A stretch of DNA of 47,803 nt from Mycobacteriaceae bacterium (lineage in GTDB: Bacteria > Actinomycetota > Actinomycetes > Mycobacteriales > Mycobacteriaceae): the NCBI GenBank assembly GCA_028726465.1, contig JAQYQB010000016.1:1-47803 (forward strand). Reading direction: 5' to 3'. Made by a program: the position numbers and the translations under genes. Within the stretch, counting starts at the first letter, position 1; each line of letters opens with the position of its first letter. The notes beneath the pieces are model-generated. The model had not been told where the DNA came from and made no database searches. It saw only the letters and a list, made by a program, of their open reading frames with translations. Below are positions 35,794 through 43,573 of the stretch, in pieces.

Positions 35794-37852
35794 GTTCAGT
35801 CTCGACCTCAGCCAGCTGGACGAGGACCAGCGGGTCGCGGCCACGGCCCCGCGCGGGCCGGTGTGCATCCTCGCCGGCGCCGGCACCGGCAAGACCCGCA
35901 CCATCACCTACCGCATCGCGCACCTGGTGGAACAGGGCTTCGTCAGCCCGCATCGCGTGCTGGCGGTGTCCTTTACCACCAAGGCCGCCGGGGAGATGCG
36001 CGACCGGCTTGAGTCCATGGGTATCGGCGGCGTGCAGGCGCGTACTTTCCACTCCGCGGCCCGCCGGCAGCTGAAATACTTCTGGCCGCAGGTGGCCGGG
36101 GACCTGCCCTGGGCCATGGTGGACAAGCAGTTCTCCCTGGTTGGCCGCGCCGTCAACCGGGTGGGCGTGGAAAACACCAAGGAGACTGTGGGGGATCTCA
36201 AAGAAGAGATCAAGTGGGCCAAGTCCTGCCTTCTCACCCCGGGCACGTACGCCGAACACATCGCCAAGCTGGGCCGCAAGGCCCCGGTGAGCCCGGACAA
36301 GGTCGCGGCGGTCTACCAGGCCTACGAGGACTTAAAGACCCGCCCGGACGGCGTCCTGCTGGACTTCGAGGACCTGCTGCTGCACGTGGCCGGGGCGCTG
36401 GAAAACGTCCCGGCGGTGGCGGAGGAGTTCCGCTCGCAGTACCGCAGCTTCGTGGTGGACGAGTACCAGGACGTCACCCCGCTGCAGCAGCGCGTGCTGG
36501 ACGCCTGGCTGGGCGAGCGCGACGATCTCACGGTGGTCGGCGACGCCAACCAGACCATTTACTCCTTTACCGGCGCGAGCCCGGACAACCTGCTGAACTT
36601 CTCGCGCAAGTACCCGAACGCTACGGTGGTCAAGCTGCAGCGCGACTACCGCTCGACGCCGCAGGTTACCGACCTGGCCAACCGGGTCATCGGCCAGGCC
36701 AGCGGGCGGGCCGCCGGCACCCGCCTGGAGCTACAGGGCATGCGCGAGCCCGGCCCGGAGCCGCAGTTCCAGGACTACGAGTCCGAGGAGACCGAGGCCC
36801 AGGAGGTCGCCGGCAAGATCTTGAGCCTGCTCAACGACGGCGTGCCCGCCAAGGAGATCGCGGTGCTCTACCGCATCAACTCCCAGTCGGAGCCCTTCGA
36901 GCAGGCGCTGGCGGATGCCGGGGTGGTCTACCAGGTCCGCGGCGGGGAGGGCTTTTTCAACCGCGCTGAGATCCGCGAGGGCGTGCGCGAGCTGGTGCGC
37001 GCGACCCGCCGCGACGACCTGCCGGCCGACCCAGTGGCGGTGGCCCGGGCGGCCTTCGCGCCGCTGGGGCTTTCCGAGCGCGAGCCGGATGGCGCCCAGG
37101 CTCGCGAGCGCTGGCAGTCCCTAAGCGCCCTGGTGGATCTCATCCGGCAGCTGGTGGACAACCGGCCGGGCATCGACCTGCCCGGGGTGGTCGCCCAGCT
37201 GCAGGAGCGCGCCCGCAACAAGCAGAACCCGGTCATGGAGGGCGTTACCCTGGCCACCTTCCACGCCGCCAAGGGCCTGGAGTGGGACGCGGTCTTCCTG
37301 GTGGGCTTGAGCGAAAAACTGTTGCCGCTCAACCACGCCATCAAGTCCGGCAATGCCGAGGACATCGAGGAAGAACGCCGCGTGTTCTACGTCGGGATCA
37401 CCCGCGCCCGCGAGCACCTGCTGTGTTCCTGGGCGCGTGCGAAGACCACCGGCGCTCGCGCCAGCCGGGAGCGCACCCGCTTTTTGGATGGGATCGTCCA
37501 GAACCAGGTCGCTGACGCGCCGTCGCGGCGTTCGCGGCGCCGCTCGTCCTGCCGCGTGTGCGGGCGGCCGCTGGCCACCCCGGCGGAGAAGTCGCTGGGC
37601 CGCCACGAGTTCTGCGCCTCCGACGTCGACGAGGAGCTCTTTGCCCGCCTGCGGGCCTGGCGCAAGGACGTCGCGGCCGAGGCCCAGGTGCCGGCGTACG
37701 TGATTTTCTCCGACGCCACGCTGCTGGCCATCGCGGAGCAACTACCCACCGACGAGGCCGCCCTGCTCAGCGTGTCCGGCGTGGGGCCGAGCAAGATGGA
37801 AAAATTCGGCGCGGAAATCTTGAGCCTGGTCTCTAGCCACGTGGCCGGCTAA
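35777..37852 (+). CDS. uvrD2: UvrD2-type DNA helicase with zinc module and HRDC
   Basis: A 691-residue superfamily 1 helicase for repair, essential in mycobacteria. Motifs are Walker A GAGTGKTRT (about 34-42), VVDEYQDVTPLQ, GDANQTIYSFTGA, LATFHAAKGLEWD and VFYVGITRARE. A Cys-x2-Cys (CRVC) and a later His-x2-Cys (HEFC) about 17 residues on form a likely CCHC zinc site where the mycobacterial protein has a tetracysteine motif. A C-terminal HRDC domain (about 615-685, LLSVSGVGPSKMEKFGAEIL) ends the protein. GTG 35777 lies inside nudC. An inverted repeat follows before the convergent gene. Confidence 0.93.
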   Translation: MAPDAKFSLDLSQLDEDQRVAATAPRGPVCILAGAGTGKTRTITYRIAHLVEQGFVSPHRVLAVSFTTKAAGEMRDRLESMGIGGVQARTFHSAARRQLKYFWPQVAGDLPWAMVDKQFSLVGRAVNRVGVENTKETVGDLKEEIKWAKSCLLTPGTYAEHIAKLGRKAPVSPDKVAAVYQAYEDLKTRPDGVLLDFEDLLLHVAGALENVPAVAEEFRSQYRSFVVDEYQDVTPLQQRVLDAWLGERDDLTVVGDANQTIYSFTGASPDNLLNFSRKYPNATVVKLQRDYRSTPQVTDLANRVIGQASGRAAGTRLELQGMREPGPEPQFQDYESEETEAQEVAGKILSLLNDGVPAKEIAVLYRINSQSEPFEQALADAGVVYQVRGGEGFFNRAEIREGVRELVRATRRDDLPADPVAVARAAFAPLGLSEREPDGAQARERWQSLSALVDLIRQLVDNRPGIDLPGVVAQLQERARNKQNPVMEGVTLATFHAAKGLEWDAVFLVGLSEKLLPLNHAIKSGNAEDIEEERRVFYVGITRAREHLLCSWARAKTTGARASRERTRFLDGIVQNQVADAPSRRSRRRSSCRVCGRPLATPAEKSLGRHEFCASDVDEELFARLRAWRKDVAAEAQVPAYVIFSDATLLAIAEQLPTDEAALLSVSGVGPSKMEKFGAEILSLVSSHVAG

Positions 37853-37859
37853 GTAGCAC

Positions 37860-37887
37860 GCTCGCGAGCAAAGCAATGCTCGCGAGC
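37860..37887. repeat. Inverted repeat between convergent genes
   Basis: GCTCGCGAGCA (37860-37870) and TGCTCGCGAGC (37877-37887) form a perfect 11-bp stem with a six-base loop; each arm is itself palindromic. It lies between uvrD2 and the Rv3196-type gene, the place of a bidirectional terminator, but neither side carries a T tract. Confidence 0.6.
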
Positions 37888-37900
37888 TAAACACCACACC

Positions 37901-38815
37901 CTAGAAGCAGGCGGGGCAGTGCGGGTGCGGCTCGAGGATGCGGTGCGTGGTCTGCCCGTAGACGTCCACGTCGATAAGTGAACCGGGCATGGCCCGGGCG
38001 GCGGGAACCCCCGGCGGGGTAGGGGTGCCGGTGACCGCACCGACTGCCACCAGCGTGTGGGCGGTAATCGCGTGGTAGACCGCGAAGTCGTGGACCTTCG
38101 TGTGCTGCCCGTACTGGGCGATGACGGTGGGCCAGGATGGGTCCATGTCGCTGCGCACCAGGTCGAAGCACAGCGGGCAAGGTCCTTCGCCGCGGTAGTG
38201 CAGCGGCCCGATGATCCCGCGCGAGTCGATGGCGCTGACCGGCAGCCAGGTAAAGGCCTTGGCGCGGTACCGGGCCAGCAGGGGTGCCCAGTAGAGGGCC
38301 TCGGCCAGCTCGTCGACGAGCACGATGGGGGTGTGCGGGGCGGTGTGCGCCAGGTAGGAGCTCATCGTCTCCCGGTCGAAGGGGTTGCGCACCCGGCACC
38401 CGTGCGCGCGCAGCGTCTCCGTGACCAGCCCCGCCAGCCGCGTGCGGCCGAGCACCACCACCGCCGGGCCGAGCCCCTGGGCGCGCACGATGCCGTATTT
38501 GAGCAGGTCGTCCAGCAGGCTGCGGGAGGCACTCGGCGGCAGGCCGGCCAGGTCCTCCCAGTCGGCGCGCGTGAAGGGATCCGGGAGGTGAGCCAGCGCC
38601 CGCGCCAGGCGCATGGGCTGGCCGGTGCCAATCAGGCCGGCGCGGGTGGCATCCAGCCCGAACTGCAGCGTGCCCGCATCCCGCGCATAAAACCCCACCC
38701 CGGGCGCGAAGCGGAAGCTCTCGCCCGCACCGGCCGGCGGGTCTGGGTCCTCCGGCTCGGCGAAAAAGGCCGCGCCCTCATCGGGCATGGCGTTAGTCGT
38801 GTCTTCGTTATCCAC
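37901..38815 (-). CDS. Rv3196-type protein with two CxxC pairs (ThiF/TOMM-like)
   Basis: A 304-residue soluble protein if the GTG at 38815 is used (GAGGGGG upstream); ATG 38788 is the alternative, and longer frames run across the divergent YgjP gene. An N-terminal wHTH-like part (LAHLPDPFTRADWEDLAGLP) precedes a Rossmann-like segment (GPAVVVLGRTRLAGLVTETLR) and a domain with G-P-C-P-L-C-F; a second CPAC closes the protein. The two CxxC pairs may bind one zinc, as in E1/ThiF-type cyclodehydratase partners of thiazole/oxazole-modified peptides. The place near uvrD2 fits Rv3196. No E1 catalytic Cys or ATP motif is evident. Confidence 0.7.
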   Translation of the reverse strand: MDNEDTTNAMPDEGAAFFAEPEDPDPPAGAGESFRFAPGVGFYARDAGTLQFGLDATRAGLIGTGQPMRLARALAHLPDPFTRADWEDLAGLPPSASRSLLDDLLKYGIVRAQGLGPAVVVLGRTRLAGLVTETLRAHGCRVRNPFDRETMSSYLAHTAPHTPIVLVDELAEALYWAPLLARYRAKAFTWLPVSAIDSRGIIGPLHYRGEGPCPLCFDLVRSDMDPSWPTVIAQYGQHTKVHDFAVYHAITAHTLVAVGAVTGTPTPPGVPAARAMPGSLIDVDVYGQTTHRILEPHPHCPACF

Positions 38816-38930
38816 CTGTGGTTTGTCCCCCTCGCCGCGACGGCGTCTATTCACCCCTTTGCGTAGCGCCCGTGGCGGCATGGGCCTTTGAGCGCGTGTC
38901 CCCATTGGAACACAGCTAGGATGGGCTGTC

Positions 38931-39482
38931 ATGTCGAGACCACAGCAGCCGGGGGAGTCAGCCGCCACCATGCCGGTGCGGGTTATCCGCTCGGCCCGGC
39001 GCAAGCGCACCGTCGAGGCCCGCGTGGTGGACGGCGTCCTCCAAGTCCGGATCCCGGCCTGGATGTCGCAGGCCCAGGAGGACAAGGCCGTGGCCGATAT
39101 GCGCCGGCAGCTGGCCAAGAAGGAAGCCTCCCCGCACGCCAGCGACGAAAAGCTGGCCGAGCGCGCCGAGTACCTCAACCAGACCTACCTGTACGGCCAG
39201 GCCCAGGTGGGTTCTATCCGCTGGGTGACCAACCAGAACACCCGCTGGGGCAGCTGCACCCTGACCACGGGCGCCATTCGGATCTCCCACCGGCTGCAGC
39301 GGGTGCCCGAATACGTGCTGGACTCGGTCATCATCCACGAGCTGGTGCACACCTTCATCCCCAACCACGGGGAAGCGTTCTGGATGTGGGCCAACAAAGC
39401 CCCACACGCCGAGCGCGCGCAAGGCTATTTGGAGGCCTATCAGCGCTTCGGCGGCGGGGCTAGCGAAATAAACGAAAGCTAG
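38931..39482 (+). CDS. YgjP/DUF45-type zinc metalloprotein
   Basis: A 183-residue protein of the M48-like YgjP family. IIHELVHTFIPNHGEAFW supplies H-E-x2-H plus a further His six residues on as ligands. RWGSC, which precedes it, is a conserved family tract. The N-terminal half (RRKRTVEARVVDGVLQVRIP) is beta-rich. Substrates are unknown; YgjP relatives are called predicted metal-dependent hydrolases or peptidases. The start at ATG 38931 has no strong Shine-Dalgarno and is divergent from the Rv3196-type gene with a 115-base gap, in which a CTAGGAT box at 38915-38921 may act as -10 of a short-leader message. Confidence 0.88.
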   Translation: MSRPQQPGESAATMPVRVIRSARRKRTVEARVVDGVLQVRIPAWMSQAQEDKAVADMRRQLAKKEASPHASDEKLAERAEYLNQTYLYGQAQVGSIRWVTNQNTRWGSCTLTTGAIRISHRLQRVPEYVLDSVIIHELVHTFIPNHGEAFWMWANKAPHAERAQGYLEAYQRFGGGASEINES

Positions 39483-39519
39483 GAGCCACCGCGGGGCAGG
39501 CCTAGCGGCCTACACCGGC

Positions 39520-41001
39520 TTAGTTGTCCTTCGGGGAGTCGTCCTCGCCCTTGCTGTCGTCACCATCGTTGCTGGCGTCGTTGCCACCGCCCGTGGTGTC
39601 GTCCTCGGCGGAGTCCCCGTCGGCGGATTTGTCGGCGTCGGTCTTGTCGGCGTCGTCTTCGCCCTTGGTGTCCTCGTTGCGCAGCATCTCTTCCAGCTTG
39701 GCGAACTCGGCGTCGAAGTCGTCGCTCGGCGCGTCGTCCAGCAGGGCGTCGATGAAGGAGGCCGGGTTGTCCAGCTGCTCGGCGGTGGGCAGCAGGTCGG
39801 GGTGCTCCCAGGCGCCGTCGCGCTTGGTCACGCCCACGGCCACGGTGGAGCGGCGCCACAGCTCGGCGGCCTCCCGGACCTTCGGGGCGGCCAGCTCGAT
39901 GCCGACCACGCGGGAAAACGCCTTCTCGGCGGAGCCGCCGGAGGTGCGCCGGCGGGCCCAGGCCTCGTTCATCGCCGAGGTCGACGGGATGCGGTCCTGC
40001 ATGGCCTCGGTGACGACGTGCTCGACCCAGCCCTCGACCAGGGCCAGCAGGGTCTCCAAGCGGGAGACGGCCGCGGCGTTGCGCGAGGAAATGCGCGGGG
40101 AGAGATCCATGCCCTGCAGCTTGCTCATCGCGTCCTGGATGGCCTGCGGATCGCCGGACTCCAGGTTGAGCTCGCGGGTGGCCTCCTCGATGTGGGAGGT
40201 GTCAATGACCAGGCCCAGGGCGTATTCCTCCACGGAGGAGACCAGGCGCTCGACCAGCCACGGCACGTGGGTAAACAGGCGCTGGCGGGCGGCCTCCCGC
40301 GCGGCGATATAGACCATGACCTCCTGGGCCGGGATGTCCAGGTCGCGGGCGATGTGCTGGATGTTGTGCGGCAGCATGGCGGTCACCCCGGACGGGGCGA
40401 CGGGCAGGCCGAGATCGGAGCCGGTCAGCGCCTGCTGGGCCAGGTCGCCCAGCGCGCGGCCGAGCTGCATGCCGAAGTTCATGCCCGACATCTGGTTCAT
40501 CATCTGCGACAGCGGGCCCATCATCTCCCGGGCCTGCTCCGGCATGGACTCTAATTGCGCCTCGTTCATGTGCTCGGCCACGGGAGTGACCATGCGCTTC
40601 CACATCGGCAGGGTGTTTTCTAACCACTCGGTGGAATTCCACGCCGCCACGGTGGAGCTCGCAGTCGGCAGGTCCGTGGAATCATCCAGCCACAGCTCGG
40701 CCAGGCGCAGGGACTGCTCGACGGCCTGGGTGTCCTTGTCACCGACGGGCTTGTCGCTGGAAATCTGCTGGCGGGCGATGCGCTCAGCCATGGCGTAATT
40801 AACCGGGCCGGAGTTTTCCGGCGAGTTCATAGACGAGCCCATGCCGGACAGCATCTGCCCGAACTGGTTGAGCATATCGCCTAATCCGCCGCCCCCGGCT
40901 CCGCTAAATCCGAAGGCGCCAAACGGGTTCTGGTCGCGGCGATCGCTGTTATCGTCGTCGTCATCATTATTGGGGAAAGAAAAGCCGAATCCGTTAGTCA
41001 T
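39520..41001 (-). CDS. Rv3195-type putative hydrolase (DUF2342/TIGR03624)
   Basis: A 493-residue protein of the actinobacterial family sometimes labelled zinc-dependent metalloprotease or coenzyme-F420-associated hydrolase; no activity is established. A Gly/Met-rich N terminus (NDDDDDNSDRR, then GAGGGGLGDMLNQFGQML) precedes the conserved core with VYIAAREAARQRLFTHVPWL (about 252-271), where Glu and His could bind metal. The last ~70 residues are Asp/Ser/Lys-rich and disordered. ATG 41001 is chosen over ATG 41010, since TAGATT stands seven bases before it, which fits a leaderless mRNA. It is divergent from the PDZ-Lon gene. Confidence 0.85.
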   Translation of the reverse strand: MTNGFGFSFPNNDDDDDNSDRRDQNPFGAFGFSGAGGGGLGDMLNQFGQMLSGMGSSMNSPENSGPVNYAMAERIARQQISSDKPVGDKDTQAVEQSLRLAELWLDDSTDLPTASSTVAAWNSTEWLENTLPMWKRMVTPVAEHMNEAQLESMPEQAREMMGPLSQMMNQMSGMNFGMQLGRALGDLAQQALTGSDLGLPVAPSGVTAMLPHNIQHIARDLDIPAQEVMVYIAAREAARQRLFTHVPWLVERLVSSVEEYALGLVIDTSHIEEATRELNLESGDPQAIQDAMSKLQGMDLSPRISSRNAAAVSRLETLLALVEGWVEHVVTEAMQDRIPSTSAMNEAWARRRTSGGSAEKAFSRVVGIELAAPKVREAAELWRRSTVAVGVTKRDGAWEHPDLLPTAEQLDNPASFIDALLDDAPSDDFDAEFAKLEEMLRNEDTKGEDDADKTDADKSADGDSAEDDTTGGGNDASNDGDDSKGEDDSPKDN

Positions 41002-41008
41002 AGTCCCC

Positions 41009-41014
41009 AATCTA
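41009..41014 (-). promoter_or_regulatory. -10 for leaderless Rv3195-type mRNA
   Basis: TAGATT read leftward ends seven bases before ATG 41001. It fixes the start and suggests translation without a leader. It lies 55 bases from the plus-strand promoter of the PDZ-Lon gene. Confidence 0.55.
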
Positions 41015-41068
41015 CCGTCCGCGCTAAGGCTGCCACCATGCCAACTTAAACGCTGATAGCGAACACGG

Positions 41069-41074
41069 TAGGCT
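41069..41074 (+). promoter_or_regulatory. -10 for leaderless PDZ-Lon protease mRNA
   Basis: TAGGCT ends eight bases before ATG 41083. The GTG at 41077 would lie upstream of the likely transcription start and is excluded for that reason. Confidence 0.5.
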
Positions 41075-41082
41075 GTGTGGCC

Positions 41083-42153
41083 ATGACCTTTTCATCCTCG
41101 CGCCGCCGGCGCACGCTCGTGTGGGGCGCAATCCCAGTGGTCCTGCTCGGCGCCGCGGTCAGTGTCACCGAAATCCCCGGAACCGGTATCAACCTCGCGG
41201 TGCCTTATGCTGCCGAGGGCCCCGGGCCGACCGTGAACACGCTGGACGAGGTCGACGGCAAGCCCGTCGTCGAGGTCGACGCCCCGAACACCGATGATCC
41301 GGCCGGTCACCTGAACATGACCACCGTCTCGGTGCGCACGCAGATGAGCCTGATGCAAATGCTGGGCCGCTGGCTGACCAGCGACGACACCATCGTGCCC
41401 ATCGAGACGGTCATCCCGAAGAACATGTCGCCGGAGCAGATGGAAGAGGCCAACAAGCAGGCGTTTACCGACTCCGAGTCCGCCGCCACCATCGCGGCCA
41501 TGGACTATCTGGACAAGCCGGTGGAAATCGTCGTCGCGGATCTCACCGAGGACTCTGTGGCCCAGGGCGCCCTGGAGCGCGAGGACGTGATCAAGGCGCT
41601 GGACGGGGAAGCGGTCGGCGAGCCGCAGGAGCTGCAAAAGCGCATCCAGTCCCACGCGCCGGGCGACGAGGTCACCCTGACCGTCGAGCGCGACGGCAAG
41701 GAACGCGAGGAAAAGGTAACGCTGGCTGCCTCGCCCCACGACGAGGACGTGCCCCTGCTGGGCATCCTGATGACCACCCAGCCAGCCGAGGACATCAAGG
41801 TCAACTACAACCTGCAGGACATCGGCGGCCCGTCGGCCGGCATGATGTTCAGCCTCGCCGTCATCGATAAGCTCTCGCCCGGGGATCTGACCGGCGGGCA
41901 CTTCGTGGCCGGCACGGGCACCATCGGCCCGGACGCGAAGGTCGGGCCCATCGGCGGGATCGTGCACAAGGTGGATGCCGCCGAAGAGGCCGGCGCCGAG
42001 CTTTTCCTGGCGCCGTCGGGCAACTGCGCGGAGGCCACCAGCCGCGACCACGGCGACATGGTCATCGCCAGCGTCGACACGCTAGATGATGCCATCGCGG
42101 CCATGGACGACTTCGACGCCGGCCGCGACGTAAAAACCTGCCCGGCGCAGTAG
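41083..42153 (+). CDS. PDZ domain and Lon-type serine protease, membrane-anchored
   Basis: A 356-residue protein with one N-terminal membrane helix (about 11-30, TLVWGAIPVVLLGAAVSV), an extracytoplasmic linker, a PDZ domain (about 145-215, with AQGALEREDVIKALDGEAV) and a Lon proteolytic domain. Its catalytic Ser is in GGPSAGMMFSLAV and the Lys in GIVHKVDAAEEAG, the Ser-Lys dyad. No AAA+ module is attached, so it acts without ATP-driven unfolding, outside the membrane, as in the YlbL/Rv3194c family. Its last codons lie in a hairpin that works as terminator for the opposite strand. Confidence 0.91.
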   Translation: MTFSSSRRRRTLVWGAIPVVLLGAAVSVTEIPGTGINLAVPYAAEGPGPTVNTLDEVDGKPVVEVDAPNTDDPAGHLNMTTVSVRTQMSLMQMLGRWLTSDDTIVPIETVIPKNMSPEQMEEANKQAFTDSESAATIAAMDYLDKPVEIVVADLTEDSVAQGALEREDVIKALDGEAVGEPQELQKRIQSHAPGDEVTLTVERDGKEREEKVTLAASPHDEDVPLLGILMTTQPAEDIKVNYNLQDIGGPSAGMMFSLAVIDKLSPGDLTGGHFVAGTGTIGPDAKVGPIGGIVHKVDAAEEAGAELFLAPSGNCAEATSRDHGDMVIASVDTLDDAIAAMDDFDAGRDVKTCPAQ

Positions 42154-42161
42154 CGCCGGGC
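42131..42161 (-). terminator. Terminator of the leftward lipoprotein gene, inside the Lon gene end
   Basis: GCCCGGCGC (42140-42148) and GCGCCGGGC (42153-42161) pair perfectly around a four-base loop. Read leftward it is followed by AGGTTTTTAC. The stem overlaps the final codons and the stop (TAG 42151-42153) of the PDZ-Lon gene. Confidence 0.75.
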
Positions 42162-42203
42162 AGGCAGGGCAAAGGCCGCGGGTGCTGCCGCGGCGGGGGC
42201 GGT

Positions 42204-42866
42204 TTAGAGGACGCCCATCTCCGCGAGGAGCTCCTCGGGCTCTTCCACGTCGGAGGGGGCCAGCTGCTTCATGACCAGGCCCTTGTCGTTGTCCACGACG
42301 GACAGGATGGTGTCGGTGCCCAGGGTGGACCAGCCGACCAGGATATCGCCCTCGTCCTTGACCACGTGCCCGTTGCGCAGGCCGGTCAGCACCTGGGTGG
42401 CCTGGGCGGCCTGGGAGGAGGACTTGTAGAACTGGATGGAGCCGATCTCGGCGCCGGTGCAGTTGTAGGAGTCGCGCATGCCCACATCGTCGCAGCTGTC
42501 GAACTGGGCGAACAGGGAGCGCGGCGCCAGGCTGGAGAAGATCTCGTAGACGTGCGCGACGGACTCCTCGAGCTTTTCGTCGCCGGTGGCCTGCGAGGAC
42601 TTGGCGGCCGAACTATCGGCCGGCTCAGACTCGTCGGCCGCGGACTCCGAGGCGGATTCCGCGGAGCTGGTGGCCGGAGCCTGAGACTCGGTGGACTCCT
42701 GGGCCTCGGAGGTTTCGGTCTCCGGGGCCTTGTCCGTTTCGCTGGCGGCCGGGGCGGGATCCGGTTGGGGCTCCTCTTCGGATTGGCCACAGGCGGCCAG
42801 GCTCAGCGCGCACAGTCCGGTAGCGGCGGCCAGGCTCACCCGGCGGAAACGGTTGGCAAGACGCAC
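42204..42866 (-). CDS. Lipoprotein with acidic Ser/Glu-rich linker
   Basis: From GTG 42866 the protein has 220 residues; GAGGAG nine bases upstream decides this start over ATG 42890. A signal peptide (RLANRFRRVSLAAATGLCALS) ends with the lipobox L-A-A-C-G, followed by an ~80-residue Ser/Glu/Ala/Pro-rich linker and a globular part of ~110 residues. The latter holds two Cys residues (DSCDDV and NCTGA) likely forming a disulfide and the ending LLAEMGVL. No enzyme motif is seen. The protein should be tethered to the outer face of the cytoplasmic membrane. Function unknown. Confidence 0.82.
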   Translation of the reverse strand: MRLANRFRRVSLAAATGLCALSLAACGQSEEEPQPDPAPAASETDKAPETETSEAQESTESQAPATSSAESASESAADESEPADSSAAKSSQATGDEKLEESVAHVYEIFSSLAPRSLFAQFDSCDDVGMRDSYNCTGAEIGSIQFYKSSSQAAQATQVLTGLRNGHVVKDEGDILVGWSTLGTDTILSVVDNDKGLVMKQLAPSDVEEPEELLAEMGVL

Positions 42867-42943
42867 GGGATCAATCTCCTCAAAGAACATCGCGATAGGG
42901 GACCAAGCGGGGCCGGGTAAAGCACAGCCCCGTTGCTTACAGC

Positions 42944-43483
42944 TTAAACTACCTCATCCGGGTCCTGCTCCAAGCCATAGCGCAGGGCCGCGAGCACCCC
43001 CGGCGCCACGTCGGGGCCGCCGCGCAGCTGGATGTCGTCTTGGGCGAAGGGGCCGGCGGCTTCCAGCTCTTCCTCGGTGGGGCGCAGCTGCAGCAGGGTC
43101 AGCTCCACGCCCTCCTCGCGCAGTACGCCGGAATACAGCCGCGCCGGGCGGGCCGGGGCGCCTTCCCCCGCGGCGGCGTCGCGGAACTTGATCTCCTGGG
43201 CCAGGACCACGCCTGCCACGTCGTGCGGCCACGCCAGCCGGGAGACGTAGTCGGCCAGTTCCTCGGAATCTGGCTCCAAGTTTTCGGGAAGGTTATCTTG
43301 CACGATGAGCGTCAGCGGGGCGTCGTCGTGAGCGCCCAAATCGTCGAGCTGCGCGGCCACTAAATCCGTGGGCACGAGGGCAAAAAGGGTAGGGGCGGCG
43401 TCCCACCCTTCGGCGTGGACAAACTCGACGGCCTCCCGCATGGCTTTGTTAAGAGCTGGCTGGGAATTGCTGGGGGAACTCAT
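42944..43483 (-). CDS. PPA1309 family protein
   Basis: A soluble acidic 179-residue protein. The segments LFALVPTDLVAAQLDD, YVSRLAWPHDVAGVVLAQEI and a Leu-Gln-Leu-Arg-Pro stretch match the actinobacterial PPA1309 family, which has no known function. ATG 43483 is chosen because AAGGAT precedes it by four bases; ATG 43489 would overlap that site. It is divergent from the UPF0182 gene, with AT-rich sequence (43490-43560) between that should hold promoters for both. The lipoprotein gene starts 77 bases downstream. Confidence 0.82.
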   Translation of the reverse strand: MSSPSNSQPALNKAMREAVEFVHAEGWDAAPTLFALVPTDLVAAQLDDLGAHDDAPLTLIVQDNLPENLEPDSEELADYVSRLAWPHDVAGVVLAQEIKFRDAAAGEGAPARPARLYSGVLREEGVELTLLQLRPTEEELEAAGPFAQDDIQLRGGPDVAPGVLAALRYGLEQDPDEVV

Positions 43484-43552
43484 GAACATCCTTATTCGTT
43501 GTCACTTTAGTGCTTGCTTAAACTGGAAGCCTATAACTTTCTATATTCGCAC

Positions 43553-43558
43553 GATAAT
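43553..43558 (+). promoter_or_regulatory. -10 of the UPF0182 gene
   Basis: GATAAT lies 15 bases before TTG 43574 in the only AT-rich stretch of this locus. TATATT (43542-43547) is another candidate. Initiation near 43565 would leave almost no leader. Confidence 0.4.
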
Positions 43559-43573
43559 TGATTGGAGCTGGCG

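Noticed and set aside
38816-39178. N-terminal extension of the Rv3196-type gene
   Set aside because: It would run across the divergent YgjP gene and its promoter; the extension is Ser/Arg-rich and lacks the family pattern.
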